Assembly (NCBI GenBank): GCA_937952455.1
Contig: CALFYU010000388.1
Location: 1 to 26,070 of the forward strand
Reading direction: 5' to 3'
DNA from: an uncultured Planctomycetaceae bacterium
GTDB lineage: Bacteria; Planctomycetota; Planctomycetia; Planctomycetales; Planctomycetaceae
Length of the DNA: 26,070 nt
The translations under genes were made by a program, and so were the position numbers. Below the pieces are notes generated by a model. The model had not been told where the DNA came from. It saw only the letters and a program-made list of their open reading frames with translations, and ran no database searches. This document shows positions 1 through 8,422 of the stretch, in pieces. Within the stretch, counting starts at the first letter, position 1. Every line of letters begins with the position of its first letter.

Positions 1-263
1 CACCCCAAACCCAAAATCCAACCCCCGCACAAAAAGTTGTGAGACATGCAGGCTAATACTGTTGCGCGGAATCGCCGGTGAACCGGCGTAAAAAAATCTT
101 TAAACTTTAACGTTGACGCACCCAAGCTGTCCGCCCGTTGTGAGCCAAAACGTACTGGCCACTGACCACCGGTCACTCCCCGCCCAAACCCGTTGTGCGC
201 GGGGCTCCCCGGCCCCACACATGTCCGCAAAGTTCCCGCGGCCATCTTTGTGGCTACGGGTCG
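1..263. other. Intergenic region with two hairpins
   Basis: I see no supportable gene here; the short open frames look like chance frames downstream of hemA. Two small inverted repeats are visible. One is at 28-41 (arms cacaa and ttgtg). The other is GC-rich at 73-88 (cgccgg, loop tgaa, ccggcg) and is followed on the plus strand by a run of A's. On the minus strand, the direction of hemA transcription, the T-run precedes the GC hairpin instead of following it. It is therefore not a canonical intrinsic terminator for hemA, although it could still be a 3' end structure of an RNA. Confidence 0.4.
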
Positions 264-1541
264 TCAGTCGCGCAGGTGAAACAATCGGCGGAGGGCGTCC
301 ATCAGGCCGTGAGGGGTCCCATCGCGGGCTTCTTCTTTCAGCGCTTCCAGCGGCGGATGCAGCAGCTTGTTGACGAGCCGATTGACCCATTGTTCCACGA
401 GTTTGCGTTCGCGTTCATCCAGGCCGTCCAGCCGTCCGAACAACCAGGCGAGCTCCTCCTCGGTGACGTCGTGCCACTTTTCGCGCAGGTTGCGGATAAT
501 CGGCCCGGTGGCGCGGTGGTAGACCGCGTGCATAAACTCGTCCGTCTCTTCGTCGATAATCCGCTGCGCGGCAGCGATCTCTTTCTTGCGGACTTTGCGA
601 TTCCGTTCGCAGGTCTCCTCCAGATCGTCGATGCAGTAGAGGAATACGTTGTCGTCCAGATCGCCGACCGACGGTTCAAAATCGCGGGGGGCACCGAGAT
701 CGAGGATAAAGACCTGCTTGTATTCACCCTGCCGGCGGACGGCGGCAAAGCGGTCCCGCGTCACGATCGGTTGGTCGGCGCCGGTCGTGCTGACGATGAT
801 ATCCGCATCCGCCATCAACCGATCCAGTTCACTGAAATCAGCGACGGTGCCGCCCCATTGCGCCGCCAGTTCGCGGGCGCGGTCGGGGCTGCGATTCGCG
901 ACCACCAAGTTGCGGACCCCTTCCTCCTTGAGGTACCGCAGCGTTTCGGCTGCCATTTCACCCGCACCGATCACCAGCACCTGTTTGTCGTCGAAGCGGT
1001 CGAAGATACTCTTGCCGAAATCACCGACCGCCACGCTGGCGATCGAGATGCGGCCCTCGGCCAACCCGGTCTCGGTGCGAATCCGCTTCCCAACCTTCAA
1101 GGCCCGCTCAAACATGGCGTTGGCCATCGGCCCCGAGGCGCGGTTCATTCGCGCGGTGGCGTATGCCTCCCGCACCTGGCTGACGATTTGCGGTTCGCCG
1201 ACAACCATGCTGTCCACGCCCGACGCGACGGAAAACAGATGGCGCACGGCATCCGGACCGGTCCTCTCCAGTAGAATGTCGAAGAAATCGTCGAGTGGAA
1301 TCGAGTGGAACTCGGAGAAAAACCCGGCTAGCTGCTGATGGGTCGGTACGTTGTCCAGTGATTCCTGGGCCGTATAGAGTTCCACACGGTTGCAGGTCGA
1401 GAGGACGACGAACTCCGAGTTGGGAAACCGGGAGCGGAGTTGATCGTAGGCGCGGACGGTGTCTTCTTCGGAGAAGGCGAGTTTTTCGCGCAACGCCAAA
1501 TCAGTCCCGTGGTGGCTACAGTACACAACTTGCAGATTCAA
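264..1541 (-). CDS. hemA: Glutamyl-tRNA reductase
   Basis: This enzyme catalyses NADPH-dependent reduction of glutamyl-tRNA to glutamate-1-semialdehyde, the first committed step of C5-pathway tetrapyrrole (haem) synthesis in the cytoplasm. The N-terminus carries the family signature STCNRVELYT, with the expected catalytic cysteine at residue 50. A Rossmann motif VLVIGAGEMAAETL follows for NADPH binding, then a helical C-terminal dimerisation region. I chose the TTG start at 1541, giving 425 residues, because it puts the catalytic Cys at its usual position and has a GGAG six bases upstream. The frame stays open upstream to an ATG at 1604, but that adds an unconserved 21-residue extension. The gene lies 132 bp downstream of a HemX/CcsA-like gene on the same strand, a partnership known from other bacteria. 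Identification is very secure; the start is less so. Confidence 0.96.
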   Translation of the reverse strand: MNLQVVYCSHHGTDLALREKLAFSEEDTVRAYDQLRSRFPNSEFVVLSTCNRVELYTAQESLDNVPTHQQLAGFFSEFHSIPLDDFFDILLERTGPDAVRHLFSVASGVDSMVVGEPQIVSQVREAYATARMNRASGPMANAMFERALKVGKRIRTETGLAEGRISIASVAVGDFGKSIFDRFDDKQVLVIGAGEMAAETLRYLKEEGVRNLVVANRSPDRARELAAQWGGTVADFSELDRLMADADIIVSTTGADQPIVTRDRFAAVRRQGEYKQVFILDLGAPRDFEPSVGDLDDNVFLYCIDDLEETCERNRKVRKKEIAAAQRIIDEETDEFMHAVYHRATGPIIRNLREKWHDVTEEELAWLFGRLDGLDERERKLVEQWVNRLVNKLLHPPLEALKEEARDGTPHGLMDALRRLFHLRD

Positions 1542-1673
1542 CGCCGACTCCAATGATCTTCGCTCACTTCGCAACACGCCGATTTGCAACAAGGCCCAAG
1601 ACATTCAACCTGCGGTCCGGCCGCGCCGGTGAAACTTCATTTCCGCAAACGGCGACCCTCTCGTCAAGCGTCA

Positions 1674-2504
1674 TCAGGTGTGCCAACTGTCCATGTTGAC
1701 AACCTGCAAGCCGACGACTGTCAGTAGCAAGAATCCGCAACCCCAGATGGTCATCCAGGCGACTTGTTTTCCGGCGGCCGGTTTGGTGCGTAACAACCAG
1801 CCGAACAAAACGGCCATCACCACCCACACCAGACCGTAGCCGATGATCACCGGATCAAGAAACTGCACCGGTTCGGGCGTCTTCTGCGAATAGAGCCCCA
1901 AGCCGACTCCGGTCAGCATGCCGGCGGTTAACAGCGGAAAGCTCAACATGACGCACAAGCGATTCCAGCGGGCCAGTCGTTCCAGACTGGGCATCGTCAA
2001 GCCGGTGGTTTGGCCGTGCTTGTGCTTCAGTCGGCGGTGCTGCACCAAATACATCATGCCGATCACAAAGCCGATGATCACGCCGCCGATCCCGAAAACC
2101 AACAGGCCGGCATGTGTCATCTTGAGATTCTGTTGTTCGGCCAGCAATGGTTGCGGAGCGTCCCCGACGAAGTAGGTCGCTGCCACGAGCAACAAGACGA
2201 CTGGGAGGATGAACAGTCCCAGCGCCGAGGACTCATCCAGCAGCGTGAACACCAAATAAAACAACACCATCAGCCAAGCCAGCACCAGCATCCAATCCTG
2301 CTGCGATCCGACCAGCGGCGGTAGATTGCTGGCACGACTGCGGACGAGAAGAAAGATCGTATGCGCGCACAAGCCGGCCGTGACGAACAGCAACAAAACG
2401 ATGCGGCTCGCCTTGTACCGCTTCAAAAGCCTTGAGGCTTCCAGCCCGAACGCCGCCAAATAACTGGCGAGGAAACAGAAGATCCCGACTTTCGCAAGGT
2501 CCAT
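1674..2504 (-). CDS. HemX/CcsA-like cytochrome c assembly family membrane protein
   Basis: This is a 276-residue, very hydrophobic protein with about eight predicted transmembrane helices, starting MDLAKVGIFCFLASYLAAFG. The overall pattern resembles the CcsA/HemX superfamily: short loops, an internal FPLLTAGMLTGVGLGLYSQ helix and a C-terminal WMTIWGCGFLLLTVVG helix. CcsA proteins bind haem for cytochrome c maturation through a tryptophan-rich WWD motif. I do not see that motif here, so it is closer to HemX, which is encoded beside hemA in Bacillus and affects GluTR levels. The ATG at 2504 is preferred over one 15 codons upstream because a GGGG lies four bases before it and it gives a clean N-terminal helix. 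It is probably co-transcribed with hemA, 132 bp downstream. Exact function is inferred from context. Confidence 0.8.
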   Translation of the reverse strand: MDLAKVGIFCFLASYLAAFGLEASRLLKRYKASRIVLLLFVTAGLCAHTIFLLVRSRASNLPPLVGSQQDWMLVLAWLMVLFYLVFTLLDESSALGLFILPVVLLLVAATYFVGDAPQPLLAEQQNLKMTHAGLLVFGIGGVIIGFVIGMMYLVQHRRLKHKHGQTTGLTMPSLERLARWNRLCVMLSFPLLTAGMLTGVGLGLYSQKTPEPVQFLDPVIIGYGLVWVVMAVLFGWLLRTKPAAGKQVAWMTIWGCGFLLLTVVGLQVVNMDSWHT

Positions 2505-2997
2505 GTTGCCCCAAACCACAATGTTGATGCGAAACGCCAGACGCCGCAATAATCAGTCACTGCGCGGCCGCCGGACGGGTGGATTTGATCGATGGTGGTG
2601 CTTAAGAAACGCGGTCTGTCCAGGAAACGTTCGCCAAGGGAAACGACCCGGGAAACCGCAGCTGCGTTCACACCCAACAAAGTCGGATTACCATCCAAAC
2701 TGCGGTCTTTGGGGGAGTTATGCCAACAGACCTTAGTTCGGTCAGACCACCAGGGGAAAACCCTGTGTGAACCGAATTGATTCTTAACAATCGCTAATTA
2801 TACGATACTCCGGGCAGCTGAAACAACTTGGCGGTCCGGCACGACCGGGCGTATCTGGGCAAACGGTCGGCACCAAAACCGATTTAGAATTGGCCGAGCA
2901 ACTGGCGCGCGATGCAACTACTTGAACTGTAAGCGGTACGGGTCTGCGCGGAAAGCGGTCGGGTGCGGAGTATTCCGCTTTCTAGCGGGACATAGCG
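2505..2997. other. Intergenic region with nested hairpin (2737-2776)
   Basis: About 490 bp without a supportable gene, between the start of the hemX-like gene and a small plus-strand gene. The clearest structure is a nested inverted repeat: outer arms ttcggt (2737-2742) and accgaa (2771-2776), inner arms caggg (2751-2755) and ccctg (2761-2765) around a gaaaa loop. It lies about 230 bp upstream of the hemX-like start and could belong to its leader or to an unannotated small RNA. An AT-rich stretch at roughly 2780-2810 could contain a promoter, but I cannot assign hexamers with confidence. Confidence 0.3.
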
Positions 2998-3294
2998 ATG
3001 GAACAGGACCTCGCGATCATTATCACAGCGGCGGTCATCTTGGCGCTGCTGAGATTGTTGCCCGAGTTTCGCATCTGGGTCACACCCGTCATGGTCCGCT
3101 GCTCCGGCGCGCCCCTGCGTGGACATGAACGCTCCGTGGAATATTACTTCCGGAGCGTTCTCAATTATCGGGGCAATTTGACGGTGTCGGGTCGCCACAC
3201 TCAAAGCGGCCGGTTGAAGCTGCGGTTTCGGGGAAAGGTTTCCGACGATGACCGCAAAGTGGTCTTGGCATTCTTAACGGCAATCACATTCTGA
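2998..3294 (+). CDS. Small single-pass membrane protein, uncharacterised
   Basis: This is a 98-residue protein of no family I recognise. It starts MEQDLAIIITAAVILALLRL, which gives one N-terminal membrane helix. A basic and polar tail follows, rich in short beta-like stretches (YYFRSVLNYRGNLTV, GRLKLRFRGKV) and ending in a helix (DDDRKVVLAFLTAI). The composition is protein-like and better than the competing minus-strand frame over the same DNA. The upstream agcggga is only a weak ribosome binding site. The gene stands alone and converges with the secreted-protein gene at 3467-4201. It is probably a real gene of unknown role, inferred from composition only. Confidence 0.55.
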   Translation: MEQDLAIIITAAVILALLRLLPEFRIWVTPVMVRCSGAPLRGHERSVEYYFRSVLNYRGNLTVSGRHTQSGRLKLRFRGKVSDDDRKVVLAFLTAITF

Positions 3295-3375
3295 CGCCCA
3301 ACGGTCGTAGGACAGCACAACCGTTCTGGGACCCTCGTGCTATCGGGGCGTCGTATGCCGACCGATTTTCTAAAG

Positions 3376-3465
3376 CAGGTCTCAAAACCCTCTGACGCGT
3401 CGCGCCCACACTTGAATGAAAGTTTCACGAACACGCGCAACCGGGTTTTGAAACGGGTTCTAGGC
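3376..3465. repeat. 90-bp dispersed inverted-repeat element, copy A
   Basis: This 90-bp block recurs at 14191-14280 with the same length. By hand alignment about 74 of 90 positions are identical, and the two ends are the most conserved. The ends form an imperfect inverted repeat: ggtctcaaaaccc near the left end pairs with gggttttgaaac near the right end. The interior contains the palindrome gacgcgtc. This copy sits between two convergent genes and ends one base from the stop codon of the minus-strand gene at 3467. It looks like a MITE/REP-like element or a repeated structured RNA; no transposase is nearby. Confidence 0.7.
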
Positions 3466-3466
3466 T

Positions 3467-4201
3467 TCAGCTCCGCCCTTCGTAGGCAAGACCGTCGATA
3501 AATTTGCGCGCGGCGATGTAGTCGTCCGGCGACATCTGCGTGATTTGCTCTTTAAGCTCGTCGCGCATGGCATCAGTCGTTGCCTTAATCTGTTGACTCG
3601 TCTCCCGCCCCGACGCAGCGCCGACTAAAGTGCGGTGCTCGAAGAGTTCATTCAATTCCGCGCGATACTCGTCAAATTGCGGGGTTTGCAGAACCGGAGG
3701 CCAATTGATTTGACCGGTGACCGAATCGAAGGCATCCGGGCCCAGCCCTTGATTTCGAGGTCCGGAGTCTTCGCTGGCTAACCGCTCCCGGTTCCGGGCG
3801 GCCCGCTCTGCGTTCTCTTGGCGTTGCGCCTCGCGTTCCTGACGCCACCGGTTCCTCATCGCCCAATAGGCGTCGGCCGCCTTCTTATCGTTTTCGATAT
3901 CTTTCGTGCGGGCTTCTTCGAGCGTCAATCTCGCTTGCGCATTGCTCTGATTCGCTTCGCCTTGTGCGCGGATCACCTCAGCCATGCCTTGGCCGTAGCC
4001 CCCCGCTACGGTTGACGCGCCAGGATTGTAGCCCCAACCGCCGTAACCCCAACCGTATCCGTAACCGGTCGGGCGATACCACCCCCGGCCCGGCACGCCG
4101 ACTCCCACGCGAACTTGGGCTTGGGTGGCATTGTCACTGCACAGAATTACTACAGCGGCAATGCCGCCCATGAGCAGTACGAACCAGGATTTATTTTTCA
4201 T
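3467..4201 (-). CDS. Secreted Gly/Tyr-rich protein with charged helical region
   Basis: This is a 244-residue protein of unknown family. The N-terminus (MKNKSWFVLLMGGIAAVVIL, then a likely cleavage after ATQAQ) is a signal peptide. A short segment rich in glycine, tyrosine and tryptophan follows (about residues 35-65, with repeated GYGWGYG-like runs). After that comes a strongly charged helical or coiled-coil stretch at about 80-145, containing AMRNRWRQEREAQRQENAER. A C-terminal helical part follows, with DEYRAELNELFEHR and EQITQMSPDDYIAARKFIDGL. A purine-rich ggggggtgg just before the ATG at 4201 supports this start over an ATG ten codons upstream. It is divergent from the HEAT-repeat gene. 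An exported, possibly envelope-associated role is inference. Confidence 0.7.
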   Translation of the reverse strand: MKNKSWFVLLMGGIAAVVILCSDNATQAQVRVGVGVPGRGWYRPTGYGYGWGYGGWGYNPGASTVAGGYGQGMAEVIRAQGEANQSNAQARLTLEEARTKDIENDKKAADAYWAMRNRWRQEREAQRQENAERAARNRERLASEDSGPRNQGLGPDAFDSVTGQINWPPVLQTPQFDEYRAELNELFEHRTLVGAASGRETSQQIKATTDAMRDELKEQITQMSPDDYIAARKFIDGLAYEGRS

Positions 4202-4409
4202 CGAGCCACCCCCCTGGACACTTGCACCCAATTTTCGGAGATTCCGTCACGTCGACCGCAACCCCGGCACGGGCGACCACAGAAACGGGACGGGCATTTG
4301 TCACATCCGCCGGTCGGCGGCGAATTGTCGGCCGCAAACCGGAAATGAACAAAAACCATACTGAAAACCGCTGCGGCGCCGTGTAGAATAGACGACCGCT
4401 GCCAACGCC

Positions 4410-4415
4410 TATAAT
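4410..4415 (+). promoter_or_regulatory. Possible -10 element upstream of the HEAT-repeat gene
   Basis: A perfect TATAAT lies 59 bp before the ATG at 4475, inside the divergent intergenic region 4202-4474. No convincing TTGACA-like hexamer is seen at the expected 16-18 bp spacing, so this is suggestive only. Confidence 0.3.
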
Positions 4416-4474
4416 ATAGGAGTTTGGCGGCTGAGGCAATCACCTTCTCCGGATTCGGGCAAGCGGAGCATACC

Positions 4475-6544
4475 ATGAAGCGAACATTCACCATCTGGCT
4501 AGTGGCCGTTTTCGTGACGGTCGGCGGCGGACTGTCCGCCCAAGAGGCCAGCATCTCCGACCTGTTGGACGATTTGAAATCTCCCGAACCGAGTGTGCGT
4601 GCTGCGGCGGCTACGGAACTGGGACTGCGGGAGAACGTGCCCCCCGAGGTGATTCTGCCGTTGGCGGGATTGCTCCGCGACAAGGAACGGGAGGTTGTTG
4701 AGGAGGCGCTGTTTGCCATCCAGCGGATCGGCCCCGAAGCGCGGGCCGCCGTGCCGGCGCTCACAAGCTTGCTGACGAAGCAAGACGACGCACTCAATCA
4801 CGAAACGTTGCACGCCTTGGCCGCGATCGGTCCGGCATCCGCCAAAGCCGATCCGGCGATCCGCAAGTTCTTGGAAAGCCCCAATAAACGACTCAAGATC
4901 GTCGCGGCAATTGCGCTGTGGCGGATCAATCCGGACGAAACCGAGCCGCTACAGGCCATCATGCCCGATGCTGTGGCCGCTCTTACCTCGAATGACGCAC
5001 ACTTGTCGCATCAAGCGACACGCTTGTTATCCCAGATGGGCCCCGTGGCGGTTGCCGAGTTAACCAAGGTCGTCGACCAAGGGAATCATGAGGTATGCTG
5101 GCGGGCGTGCGACGTGCTGGCCAACATCGGACCTGATGCGCAAAGCGCCGTTCCGGCACTAGCCAAACTGGCGGCTGCCGAAGATGAGCGGGCCTGCTGG
5201 CATGCCATTCGTGCGATTGGAGAAATCGGCGTTGGGTCGAAAGTAGCAGTAGAGAGTTTGACGACCGCGCTGACCAATAAGTCGCCAACGGTCCGGGCGC
5301 ACGCGGCGGCCGCACTGGGAAAACTCGCACCGGAATCCCAAACGGCCATTCCAGCTTTGACTGAAGCCTTGGGCGATGAGAATCTCGCTGTACAAATCAG
5401 CGCCGCCGACGCGCTGGGAGCGCTGGGGCCCGATGCAGCGGAAAGTGCCGACGCGTTGATCGAGGCCGTGCAGAATGAAGAGCCGGCCGTGGCCATCCAC
5501 GCCGCAAACGCACTGTCGAGTATCGGTACGCCGGCCGCGCCGGCCGTCGCGAAATTGCTGTCCAACGAAAACTCGCGACAGTTGGCGGCGATGATACTCG
5601 GCGAAATGGGACCGGGCGCAAAGCCGGCCGTCGATGAATTGGTGAAAGCGATCGACGAGAAAGATGAGATCGTCAAACGGGATGTGATCGTCGCCTTGGC
5701 GCTGATTGGTCCCGAAGCCAATAAAGCTTCGACCAAGTTGATGGCCCTCCTGGAAGATCCGGATGCCGCGGCGCGTCCGGCGGCCGCGTTTGCCCTGGGG
5801 AAAATCGGCGAAAAACAGGCGATCCCCATTTTGGAACGGACTGCCAAAGTCAAAGACAACGACCGGCTGCAACTCGCCAGCGCACATGCGTTGATCACGT
5901 TGGAACCGGACAACGACGAATACATCAAGTTGGCCGTGCCCCGCTTGACGAAGGCGCTCTCGAGCGAGATGCCGTTGGTGCGCCGCGAGGCGGCAATCGC
6001 CTTGGGAAAAATCGGTGCCAAGGCCAAAGCGGCTGTACCCGATCTGTCGGCGCAATTGGCGGCGGAACAGGATCCCGCGGTCCGCGATCAACTGTTGGTC
6101 ACGTTGGCCGACCTGGGGCCGGTTTCGGCCAAGGCCACACCGGCGATTGTTAAACTGCTGACCGACGACAACGCCGCATTGCGGTTCACGGCCGCCTATA
6201 CTCTGGGTCAAATCGGCCCCGAGGCGAAAGAAGCCATTCCCGCCTTGCGGAAGAACCTTCGCGAAACCGACCGCTTTCTGCGGCTGGTCAGTGCCTGGTC
6301 GCTGGTCCAAATTGCACCCGACGACGAGGACATCGGCCGCGAAGCCGCCCCCATCTTGCGTCTGGCGATCGACCACGAAAACCCGCAGGTTCGCCTGCAG
6401 GTCGTGAAGGCTCTCGCGGAAACGGGGCGGACCGACCCGCTCGTCCTGCGTGCTCTGCGTCGCGCAGCCAAAGACGACGGTGACGAAAACGTCCGCAAGG
6501 CCGCCCAAGACGCGCTGAACTCGATCGAAAACGAAAACAAGTAA
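4475..6544 (+). CDS. Exported HEAT-repeat (PBS-lyase-like) protein
   Basis: This is a 689-residue protein made almost entirely of HEAT-like repeats after a signal peptide (MKRTFTIWLVAVFVTVGG, cleavage likely near LSAQEAS). I count roughly 16-18 repeats of 37-39 residues. They carry the recurring pattern VRxxAAxALGxIGPEAKxAVPALxxLL, as in GPEARAAVPALTSLL, GPEAKEAIPALRKNL and GAKAKAAVPDLSAQL. Such solenoids serve as protein-interaction scaffolds, and no catalytic domain is visible. The ATG at 4475 is chosen because GGAG lies six bases upstream and a signal peptide follows immediately; an upstream in-frame start at 4424 would bury the signal peptide. The partner is unknown, and a periplasmic scaffold is inferred from the signal peptide. 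The unusually regular repeats suggest a structural role. Confidence 0.88.
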   Translation: MKRTFTIWLVAVFVTVGGGLSAQEASISDLLDDLKSPEPSVRAAAATELGLRENVPPEVILPLAGLLRDKEREVVEEALFAIQRIGPEARAAVPALTSLLTKQDDALNHETLHALAAIGPASAKADPAIRKFLESPNKRLKIVAAIALWRINPDETEPLQAIMPDAVAALTSNDAHLSHQATRLLSQMGPVAVAELTKVVDQGNHEVCWRACDVLANIGPDAQSAVPALAKLAAAEDERACWHAIRAIGEIGVGSKVAVESLTTALTNKSPTVRAHAAAALGKLAPESQTAIPALTEALGDENLAVQISAADALGALGPDAAESADALIEAVQNEEPAVAIHAANALSSIGTPAAPAVAKLLSNENSRQLAAMILGEMGPGAKPAVDELVKAIDEKDEIVKRDVIVALALIGPEANKASTKLMALLEDPDAAARPAAAFALGKIGEKQAIPILERTAKVKDNDRLQLASAHALITLEPDNDEYIKLAVPRLTKALSSEMPLVRREAAIALGKIGAKAKAAVPDLSAQLAAEQDPAVRDQLLVTLADLGPVSAKATPAIVKLLTDDNAALRFTAAYTLGQIGPEAKEAIPALRKNLRETDRFLRLVSAWSLVQIAPDDEDIGREAAPILRLAIDHENPQVRLQVVKALAETGRTDPLVLRALRRAAKDDGDENVRKAAQDALNSIENENK

Positions 6545-6571
6545 ACCGATCGCTCCGACCACCGCTCCCAG

Positions 6572-6590
6572 CCCGCGGCTTCGCCGGGGG
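6572..6590 (+). terminator. GC-rich hairpin after the HEAT-repeat gene
   Basis: An inverted repeat with a ttc loop (cccgcggc and gccggggg, one mismatch) begins 28 bp after the stop codon. It lacks a following T-tract, so it is only a possible terminator or mRNA 3' structure before the aminotransferase gene. Confidence 0.3.
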
Positions 6591-6652
6591 ACACCCTCAA
6601 ATTCTACGCAGCGCCCCGGCGCATCAATCACAAAACCGAAAACGATCCCTCC

Positions 6653-8071
6653 ATGACGAATCCCATTCAATTCCCCGGCGAGGACCGCTCCAACCAAGAC
6701 CGCGCGACGGTCAATGCTTATCAACCGGCGGCGCTGAAGACGTTTACGCCCAGCCAGGCCGTGCTCGCCAAATCGGCCGGCTGTTTTCATTGGACTCCCG
6801 AAGGGCGGCGGCTGTACGACTTCTCCTCCGGCGTGCTGGTCTCCAACCTGGGCCACAATCCGCTCCGCTGGCAACAACGCTTCGCCAAATACATGGGTTG
6901 GACCCCGCAGCATCTCACCGCTCCGACGGCGGAGGAGGGGGACGCCGATACTTTTTTCGAAGCGCTGCCGCTCACCGCGTACAACGCGCTGACGCACGTC
7001 GAAGCGGCCGCCGCCGAGCGGCTCGTCGCCAGCGCCCACAATCGCCCCGGCGGCCAGCGGATCAACGCCGTGATGTGGGCCGCTTCCGGTTCCGAAGGAA
7101 TTCAAAAGGCACTCTGGTCCTGTCTGCACCGTGACGAAAACCGCGACATCATCATCGCCACGCGGTATGGCTTCCACGGCAAAAAGGGCCTCGCTGGAGC
7201 GGTCACCGGCTGTGAATCCGACCCGGACCGCGATCCCCGCGTGAAGTTCATCAGCTTTCCCATGAGCGAAGTCGACGACGTCAGCAAATACGGCGAGGAG
7301 ATCGATCTCGAAACGTATCGCAATGAACTGGATGCCCTCTGGAAGGAATACGGCACGCGGCTGAATTGTCTGATCACCGAACCGTATCTCGGCGGCGGCG
7401 GCAGCTATCATCCGCCGGCGGCCTATCATCACCTGCTGCAGGAGTTCTGCCGCGAGCACGACATCCTGCTGATCTTCGACGAGGTGCAAGCCAACTTCGG
7501 CCGCACGCCGTGCATGTACGCTTTTGAAGCCTACGGGATCGAGCCTGACCTGGTTGTGTTAGGCAAGGGTCTGGGCAACGGCGTCCCCGTTGCCGCCGTC
7601 GTTGGCCGCCGCGACATCATGGACACACTGCATTACGGCGAAGCCTCCGACACGTGGAGCGCCAGCCCGCCCTCGTGCGCCGCCGTGCTGGGAACGCTCG
7701 ATGAATTTGAATCGACGAACGTCCTGGAGCGCGCCGCGTCGAACTCGGAAATCTTCTTCGCCGAACTCGCCAAATTGAAAGAGACCCCCGTCATCGCCAA
7801 AGTCCGCGGCGAGGGGATGGTCTTCGGCATCGAATGCGCCGCCGTCGGCGATTTGACGGCCAATGAAGTCGCCATCGCCGTTGTCGAGGCGGCCTATTTA
7901 GGCGAGGAGAACGGCGACGGAATTCACTTGTTAGGCCCGCTATCGGGCAAAGTGATCCGCATCAGCCCACCGCTGACGATTAGCGAGGTGGAGGCGACCA
8001 CGTCGCTGCGTTTGCTGCATGACATCTGTGCACAAATCTCCGAACGTCTGCAGGGTGTCGCGGCGAATTGA
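6653..8071 (+). CDS. Class III PLP-dependent aminotransferase
   Basis: This is a 472-residue fold-type I PLP enzyme of the class III (ornithine/4-aminobutyrate-type) aminotransferases. The expected landmarks are present in order. The substrate-lobe start is RRLYDFSSGVLVSNLGHNP. The cofactor-binding loop region is MWAASGSEGIQKAL. LIFDEVQANFGRT carries the PLP-ring aspartate at residue 276. LVVLGKGLGNGVPVAAVVG carries the Schiff-base lysine at residue 305. The length is typical. The sequence alone does not tell me the amino donor or acceptor, so a specific name such as GABA or ornithine aminotransferase would be a guess. No strong ribosome binding site precedes the ATG at 6653. It lies 108 bp after the HEAT-repeat gene on the same strand, with no evident functional link. 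Confidence 0.92.
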   Translation: MTNPIQFPGEDRSNQDRATVNAYQPAALKTFTPSQAVLAKSAGCFHWTPEGRRLYDFSSGVLVSNLGHNPLRWQQRFAKYMGWTPQHLTAPTAEEGDADTFFEALPLTAYNALTHVEAAAAERLVASAHNRPGGQRINAVMWAASGSEGIQKALWSCLHRDENRDIIIATRYGFHGKKGLAGAVTGCESDPDRDPRVKFISFPMSEVDDVSKYGEEIDLETYRNELDALWKEYGTRLNCLITEPYLGGGGSYHPPAAYHHLLQEFCREHDILLIFDEVQANFGRTPCMYAFEAYGIEPDLVVLGKGLGNGVPVAAVVGRRDIMDTLHYGEASDTWSASPPSCAAVLGTLDEFESTNVLERAASNSEIFFAELAKLKETPVIAKVRGEGMVFGIECAAVGDLTANEVAIAVVEAAYLGEENGDGIHLLGPLSGKVIRISPPLTISEVEATTSLRLLHDICAQISERLQGVAAN

Positions 8072-8108
8072 ACCGGCGGTTGCCGTAGCCGCACCTTTTT
8101 CGCCAATC

Positions 8109-8378
8109 TCATGAATTCGAAGATGGACGCTGAATTTGGTAGGTCTTGCCACAAGCGTTCAGTTGTTCGCAAAGAAGTGCAAGTATTCCGTCGACTTCTT
8201 CGGCTTGCACCTTGCTCGTCGAACCGTCTGAAAATATCTCAATGGTATCTGTCGGGTAAATGTCGAAATCTGGTGAACCATACCCCGGAAGATAACCCTC
8301 TATGCAAAACCTAGCCGTCCTAGGACCGACGCCCAATATGATCTGACCACGAGTGATTTTTTGAATTCGCGCCTTCAT
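8109..8378 (-). CDS. Small uncharacterised protein
   Basis: This is an 89-residue predicted soluble protein of no family I recognise. It begins MKARIQKITRGQIILGVGPR, continues with an acidic, beta-like middle (FDIYPTDTIEIFSDGSTS) and ends with a helix (EEVDGILALLCEQLNACGK). The DNA here is visibly lower in GC than the flanking genes. The next small gene upstream on the same strand ends 44 bp away, so the two may form a pair. No strong ribosome binding site precedes the ATG. The amino-acid composition looks genuine, but expression and function are unknown. Confidence 0.5.
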   Translation of the reverse strand: MKARIQKITRGQIILGVGPRTARFCIEGYLPGYGSPDFDIYPTDTIEIFSDGSTSKVQAEEVDGILALLCEQLNACGKTYQIQRPSSNS

Positions 8379-8422
8379 TTCGATACTTGCCGTTCAAATA
8401 CGACAGCAACCGCAAGCCTACC

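Noticed and set aside
73..88. Intrinsic terminator for hemA
   Set aside because: On the hemA-sense strand the T-run comes before the stem, not after it, so the geometry is wrong.
195..1274. Plus-strand open frame (359 codons) opposite hemA
   Set aside because: hemA is certain from catalytic and NADPH-binding motifs, and the antisense translation shows no domain.
2731..2780. Possible tRNA or known riboswitch at the nested hairpin
   Set aside because: No cloverleaf, anticodon arm or GTTC-type T-loop could be laid out, and no known riboswitch core was recognised.
2884..3204. Minus-strand 106-codon frame competing with the small membrane protein
   Set aside because: Its composition is Gln/Arg/Asp-rich without structure, while the plus-strand frame gives a clear membrane helix and plausible strands.
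5159..7489. Long minus-strand open frame (776 codons) opposite the HEAT-repeat and aminotransferase genes
   Set aside because: It spans two well-supported plus-strand genes and their gap, has low-complexity composition and no recognisable motif. It is a shadow created by high GC at third codon positions.
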